Shown: positions 5,591 to 9,439 of the stretch, piece after piece
Layout of the letters: each line of letters begins with the position of its first letter
Position numbering within the stretch: the first letter of the stretch is position 1
From: Pseudomonadota bacterium
GTDB lineage: Bacteria; Desulfobacterota; Desulfobulbia; Desulfobulbales; JAGXFP01
NCBI GenBank assembly: GCA_030673265.1
Contig: DAOVJK010000099.1
Coordinates: 1-9,439, forward strand
DNA: 9,439 nt
Reading direction: 5' to 3'
Notes under the pieces: generated by a model
What the model was told of the DNA's origin: nothing
Seen by the model: the letters and a program-made list of their open reading frames with translations, nothing else
The model's database searches: none
Position numbers and translations under genes: made by a program

Positions 5591-7840
5591 ATGTCTAGTG
5601 AACCCAAAAAAATCCTCCTGCTTGGCTCCAACGTCATAATCAGCAGTCTGCCAATCAAGGAGGTCAGCCTCCTGCACGAAGGGAGCCTACCCGCCTACGG
5701 ATACAACCCCGGCGACTCGCTGGAGTTATTGGCCGGGCAGGTCTCGGTTGAACAGGGCCGGCAGGAACAATGTCTGACCTGGCTAAATTCCCTCAAGGAC
5801 CAGTACAGTCCCGATGTAGAGATACGAAGCAGGACTTACGGCGATCCCAAAGAAGTTTATCAATTCTTCAGAAGACGAAAACTGGCCGACAAGGATACCT
5901 CCAAGGGCTGGTTCATGTTTCACCAGATCCTGCCCCCGGAAGGCCGCAGCGAAAAAGAACTGCCCCTTGATCTCGACCGGGGCAGTCAGGAAATTTTTAC
6001 CGGCAACAATGGCATAATGGTCGTTGACGACGGCGGTCGGCCCCCAACCGTTGCCAGCCAGCTGAAAAAACAGAACCCCGACGCCTGGGTCATCGGCATG
6101 GGTATCAGCGTTGCCCACTGGCATGAATGGGCTGATCATTTCGGTAGCGAGTTCTGCCTGTTCTGCCGACTGTCTGATCTGGAAACCACCAGAATGGAGA
6201 TGGACAGCGGCCTGATCTGGGAAACTCTCACCGCCATGACCATGCGGGCCCTGCAGTCTCCGGAAGTAGGTCTCTGGGATCCGGAAAAAAGAACATTTCG
6301 TTGCCACATAATCATCGAAATGTTTCCCCACGGCATCCTCTATCTCGGCCCGGAAGGAGTTTTGCTGCGACACCGGAAGGCCTGCCAGCCGGAAAAAAGT
6401 TCTCCCCGTCACCGGGGTTCGGTACCCTGTTATGATACTCTGGTCACCTCAATGCTGGCCCAGGATTGTATCCGGACCGGTCGCCTGATGGCCTGCCAGA
6501 ACTACTTCTACAGCTTTTCAGAAATGGTCCTCAGCAACTGGCAGTTCCTCTATGAACACGGTTACGCTTTTGATGGCCAGCTCCAATTACCGAAGCTCCG
6601 CTTTGCCCCGACCTGCGGAATCGACTTGGTATGCACCAAAGCAGAAGTCCCCGCCGATCCCTTTTTGATCAATCTCAAGGCCCATGATCCCAGCTTTGAT
6701 CAGGTTTTGGAACAAGTTTCCCGGCAAAGTTGGACCAGTGAAAAAAAGACTGCCATCCGCAGTTTTTTCCCTTTTCAGACCTCCTTGACCTTCGCCGCCG
6801 GCAAGGAAGGCGGACTACCCGGTAATTACCTGGGCATCATCGCTGAGGTTCTCCATTATCTGAAAGACGAGGTCAGTTGGAAAAGCGGTTTCGACAATCT
6901 GCGCCTCTTCCATGTCGGCCACCTCCGCACCACCGATCCGGTGGAAATAGATGCGGTTACCACCCTTCAGAATGTCATGGACAGTTATGTGAGCCGGGAC
7001 CATTTTCTCCGTCCGTTGAACATCGGCGTCTTTGGTCCACCTGGCTCCGGTAAATCCTTTGCGGTCAAGGAAGTGGCCAAAGAAATCTCTCGTAAATTTG
7101 ACAGCAATCCTTTCGAGTTTTTTGAATTCAATCTCACTCAATTCGACGGGCCGGACGAAATTAACTCCGCTATAGAACCGATCAGGGCCTCTGTCGCCAA
7201 GGGTAAGGTGCCTATTGTTTTCTGGGACGAGTTCGACTGCCGCTACGATGGCCACGAGTTCGGCTATCTACGTTACTTCCTCCCTTCCATGCAGGATGGC
7301 GTCACCTATGTGCACGGCATCCCCTACAATATCGGCCGCGCCATCTTCGTTTTTGCCGGCGGGGTCAAACACAGCTGGGAAAACATGGAGCAACTTATCC
7401 ATGGTGAAAACAATGACATGATCAGAACCCTGAAGATTCCGGACTTCCTGAGCCGCCTTCGGGTAGTACTTGATATCGATGGCATTGATCTGCCCGAACA
7501 GTACCTTAACAATTCGGCCAGCCCCGAAGAGCTTGCCGACCTGCGCCGCATTCTGTTAAAACGGGCCTTTATTGTCGCCCACCAGATGGATACCCACTGG
7601 AAAAAAGCGGCCCGCAAGACTTCCGGGCTGCTGTTGCGGTTGCTGCTGGCCAATTATAAATTCGGGGCCCGCTCCATTGAGGCGGTTATCGAGTCCAGCG
7701 GCGCTGCCGACCGCCTGGTTTACGGGCTGCCGGAACTGATCGCCCCTTCTGCTGCCAGAATCCATGCCGACTGGCGGATAGATCTGGAACGGCGGGTCGA
7801 TCAACTCCGCAAGAACGAAGGTTTACGCGGGGTCTGGTAA
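5591..7840 (+). CDS. PfkB/ribokinase-like region fused to AAA+ ATPase, 749 aa, function unknown
   Basis: The C-terminal half is a full AAA+ module: Walker A GPPGSGKS (482-489), Walker B VFWDEFD (543-549, D546/E547), sensor 1 region IFVFAGG (585-591; glycine where Asn or Thr is usual), arginine finger in DFLSR (618-622) and sensor 2 in FGARS (691-695, R694). Motifs such as YFLPSMQDG and IFVFAGG resemble an AAA family I recall from large bacterial proteins that also carry a PfkB-like domain and sometimes a RyR domain. The N-terminal part (about 1-330) fits that PfkB-like domain: IMVVDDGG (142-149, D146/D147) and LSDLETTRMEMDSGLIWE (194-211), followed by a strand like the usual HLVV segment. No RyR domain, TM helix or signal peptide is seen, so it should be cytosolic. 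ATG 5591 follows the rrf2 stop by 8 bases without a clear ribosome binding site, suggesting coupled translation. The substrate and partner are unknown. Confidence 0.75.
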   Translation: MSSEPKKILLLGSNVIISSLPIKEVSLLHEGSLPAYGYNPGDSLELLAGQVSVEQGRQEQCLTWLNSLKDQYSPDVEIRSRTYGDPKEVYQFFRRRKLADKDTSKGWFMFHQILPPEGRSEKELPLDLDRGSQEIFTGNNGIMVVDDGGRPPTVASQLKKQNPDAWVIGMGISVAHWHEWADHFGSEFCLFCRLSDLETTRMEMDSGLIWETLTAMTMRALQSPEVGLWDPEKRTFRCHIIIEMFPHGILYLGPEGVLLRHRKACQPEKSSPRHRGSVPCYDTLVTSMLAQDCIRTGRLMACQNYFYSFSEMVLSNWQFLYEHGYAFDGQLQLPKLRFAPTCGIDLVCTKAEVPADPFLINLKAHDPSFDQVLEQVSRQSWTSEKKTAIRSFFPFQTSLTFAAGKEGGLPGNYLGIIAEVLHYLKDEVSWKSGFDNLRLFHVGHLRTTDPVEIDAVTTLQNVMDSYVSRDHFLRPLNIGVFGPPGSGKSFAVKEVAKEISRKFDSNPFEFFEFNLTQFDGPDEINSAIEPIRASVAKGKVPIVFWDEFDCRYDGHEFGYLRYFLPSMQDGVTYVHGIPYNIGRAIFVFAGGVKHSWENMEQLIHGENNDMIRTLKIPDFLSRLRVVLDIDGIDLPEQYLNNSASPEELADLRRILLKRAFIVAHQMDTHWKKAARKTSGLLLRLLLANYKFGARSIEAVIESSGAADRLVYGLPELIAPSAARIHADWRIDLERRVDQLRKNEGLRGVW

Positions 7841-7849
7841 ATTTTTTTT
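7822..7849 (+). terminator. Weak hairpin plus T8 run at the end of the AAA+ gene
   Basis: TTTAC (7822-7826) can pair with GTAAA (7837-7841) and is followed by eight T residues (7842-7849). The stem is only five mostly A-T pairs with a 10-base loop, so termination would be partial at best. If it does not work, ccoNO could be read from the rrf2 promoter; if it does, ccoN needs its own promoter in the 65 bases that remain. Confidence 0.25.
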
Positions 7850-7888
7850 ATGGAATAGCGATTATTAAATTAATTAAGAGGGAAAGAG

Positions 7889-7918
7889 ATGTTAATGAAA
7901 AAAGGGAGGCACACGTGA
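7889..7918 (+). CDS. Nine-codon leader ORF (MLMKKGRHT) overlapping the ccoN start
   Basis: ATG 7889 follows GAGGG (7878-7882) and AAAGAG, and reads nine codons to TGA 7916-7918. That stop overlaps the GTG start of ccoN by two bases (GTGA). The ribosome binding site of ccoN lies inside this mini-ORF, so its translation could open or block ccoN initiation. It may equally be chance, because purine-rich DNA easily yields such a frame. Confidence 0.25.
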   Translation: MLMKKGRHT

Positions 7919-9327
7919 AAGCAACGGAATACAACTACGACATCGTGAGAGGCTTCGTCAACTGGAGCGTTCTCTGGGGGGTTGTCGCGGTGCTGGTGGG
8001 GGTGATTGTCTCCTTCCAGATGGTCGAGCCAGGGCTCAACTTTCCACCCTACCTGACCTTTGGCCGTCTACGCCCGATCCACACCAACGCGGGCATCTAC
8101 GGCTGGGGCGTCGGCGTTATCTTCGCCACTTTCCTCTACATCGTCCAGCGGCTCTGCAAGACCCCGATCTGGAGCCCCAAGCTTGCCAGATTCCAACTCT
8201 GGTTCTTCAACGCCACTATCATCGCCTCGGCAGTGACCCTGCTGCTCGGTTACACCACCAGCAAGGAATACCACGAGATGGAGTGGCCGATCGACCTGAT
8301 GGTGGTCATTCTCTGGGTGACGTTCGGCATTAACATCATCATGACCATTATTAAGCGCAAAGAGGAGCACATGTACATCTCGCTCTGGTACATGATGGCG
8401 TCGATCGTTGGGGTCGCGATCCTCTACCTGGTCAATGCGGCGGCGGTTCCGGTCTCGCTGTTCAAATCATATTCGGCCTTCGCCGGTACCAACGACGCCA
8501 ACGTCCACTGGTGGTTCGGCCACAACGCCGTAGCGATGGCGCTGACCGCACCGCCGCTGGCGATGTTCTACTACTTCCTGCCGAAATCGACCGGAGTGCC
8601 GATTTACAGCCACCGTTTGTCGATCATCGCCTTCTGGAGTCTGATCTTCATGTACCTCTGGACCGGCGCCCATCACCTGCTCTGGACCCCGGTGCCGGAC
8701 TGGATCCAGACCCTGGCCATGGCCTTCTCGGTCATGCTGATCGCTCCTTCATGGGGGTCGGTATTTAACGGCTATCTGTCCATGAACGGCCAATGGCACC
8801 AGATGCGCGAGAATTACCTGGTCAAGTTCCTGATCATCGGCATTACCTTCTACGGCCTGCAGACTCTGCAAGGGCCGATGCAGGCGATTCGGACTTTCTC
8901 GGCCTTTATCCACTACACCGACTGGATTCCGGCCCACATTCACATGGGGACCATGGGCTGGGTATCAATGATCTGCTTTGCCAGCATCTACTACCTGGTG
9001 CCGCGGATCTACGGTAAAAAGGTTTTTTCCATTCCGCTGGCCAACCTGCAGTTCTGGCTGATCCTGATCGGCCAGCTGATCTGGTCGTTTTCGCTCTGGA
9101 TCGCCGGGGTGCTGCAGGCCGGGATGTGGACCGCGATGAATCCGGACGGCAGTCTGACTTATACGTTCATGGAGACCATGGTCGAAATGTACCCATACTG
9201 GTGGATCCGCGCCATCGGTGGCCTGATCTACTTTGCCGGTATCATCATCTTCGTCTACAATCTTGTTATGACGGTTCGCAATGGAGAACCTGCCTCCACC
9301 GAAGCCGCTGCTAAAGGGAGGGCCTGA
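7915..9327 (+). CDS. ccoN: cbb3-type cytochrome c oxidase catalytic subunit I
   Basis: CcoN reduces O2 to water at the heme b3-CuB centre and pumps protons. The 470-residue membrane protein has the usual family length and about 12 hydrophobic helices. Ligands are all in place: H56 and H343 for low-spin heme b (RPIHTNAG; HIHMG), H341 for heme b3, H203, H253 and H254 for CuB (WWFGHN; GAHH), and Y247, six residues before the CuB histidine pair, as the cross-linked tyrosine. Each residue lies four positions earlier than its counterpart in the Pseudomonas stutzeri enzyme. GTG 7915 is chosen because AGGGAGG (7903-7909) lies 5 bases upstream and the product begins with a typical charged N-terminus before TM1. 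The gene is richer in G+C at third positions than the kinase gene upstream. It is followed at once by ccoO. cbb3 enzymes have high O2 affinity, fitting microaerobic respiration or oxygen defence. Confidence 0.95.
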   Translation: MKATEYNYDIVRGFVNWSVLWGVVAVLVGVIVSFQMVEPGLNFPPYLTFGRLRPIHTNAGIYGWGVGVIFATFLYIVQRLCKTPIWSPKLARFQLWFFNATIIASAVTLLLGYTTSKEYHEMEWPIDLMVVILWVTFGINIIMTIIKRKEEHMYISLWYMMASIVGVAILYLVNAAAVPVSLFKSYSAFAGTNDANVHWWFGHNAVAMALTAPPLAMFYYFLPKSTGVPIYSHRLSIIAFWSLIFMYLWTGAHHLLWTPVPDWIQTLAMAFSVMLIAPSWGSVFNGYLSMNGQWHQMRENYLVKFLIIGITFYGLQTLQGPMQAIRTFSAFIHYTDWIPAHIHMGTMGWVSMICFASIYYLVPRIYGKKVFSIPLANLQFWLILIGQLIWSFSLWIAGVLQAGMWTAMNPDGSLTYTFMETMVEMYPYWWIRAIGGLIYFAGIIIFVYNLVMTVRNGEPASTEAAAKGRA

Positions 9328-9329
9328 TC

Positions 9330-9439
9330 ATGTGGGAAAAGAAACCGATTCTGTTGCTGATTCTGGCCACCGCCGCGATTCTCGTTGGGACAATAATAAC
9401 CATGGTTCTACCGTTTGCCTGGGTTAACACCGAGGCCGA
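9330..9439 (+). CDS. ccoO: cbb3-type cytochrome c oxidase subunit II, N-terminal part (cut by window end)
   Basis: ATG 9330 follows AAGGGAGG (9314-9321) at 8 bases and opens 2 bases after the ccoN stop. The 36 visible codons encode a short cytoplasmic start (MWEKKP), one membrane anchor (ILLLILATAAILVGTIITMV) and the periplasmic turn LPFAWVNTEA, as in CcoO. CcoO is a membrane-anchored mono-heme c subunit that passes electrons to CcoN. Its heme site would be downstream of the window. Same operon as ccoN. Confidence 0.88.
   Translation, partial: MWEKKPILLLILATAAILVGTIITMVLPFAWVNTEA

Noticed and set aside
8068..8370. Long antisense frames across ccoN and the AAA+ gene (for example 8068-8370 and 5783-6412)
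   Set aside because: They lie opposite strongly supported genes, have no start signals and are explained by codon bias of the real frame.
1..9439. CRISPR arrays, tRNA or rRNA genes, insertion sequence ends
   Set aside because: No regularly spaced repeats, no cloverleaf with a standard T arm, and no transposase or terminal inverted repeat pair was found by reading both strands.

Overview
The window most resembles a respiring, Gram-negative proteobacterium-like organism of the former Deltaproteobacteria (Desulfobacterota type). This is inferred from protein style and gene content only: a Complex I membrane subunit, a cbb3 oxygen reductase, a periplasmic c-heme hybrid kinase and an Fe-S type Rrf2 regulator. 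No rRNA, tRNA or other marker fixes the taxon.

Layout. Bases 1-170 are the last 55 codons of a membrane subunit of the NuoN/ND2 antiporter-like family. Bases 171-929 hold a short ORF with a very strong ribosome binding site, a hairpin terminator that overlaps its stop codon, and then about 430 bases with several inverted repeats and no recognised gene. Bases 930-2843 encode a hybrid sensor kinase: a periplasmic Tll0287-like domain with a CxxCH heme site, then HisKA, HATPase and receiver domains. Bases 2844-3270 have no clear gene. Bases 3271-4517, on the minus strand, are the decayed remains of a Cache-HAMP receptor, with an amber stop, a frameshift and loss of the output domain. Bases 4518-5120 are AT-rich. 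They carry a perfect 31-bp palindrome laid over a plausible promoter, followed by a leader of about 200 bases.

Bases 5121-7840 encode an Rrf2-family regulator with three cysteines spaced for an Fe-S cluster and, 8 bases later, a 749-residue protein. That protein joins an apparent PfkB/ribokinase-like N-terminal region to a complete AAA+ ATPase. Bases 7915-9327 encode CcoN, the catalytic subunit of cbb3 cytochrome c oxidase, with all heme and copper ligands present. CcoO starts at 9330 and runs off the window.

How it may work together (inference). The palindrome resembles an IscR-type site and overlaps the promoter of the rrf2-AAA pair, so the regulator probably controls itself and the ATPase in response to redox, NO or Fe-S status. 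The unit lies directly upstream of ccoNO, a high-affinity oxygen reductase, and the heme sensor kinase is nearby. Together this suggests a redox- or gas-responsive neighbourhood. The PfkB-like/AAA+ protein under an Rrf2 regulator is the least understood and most interesting part of the window.
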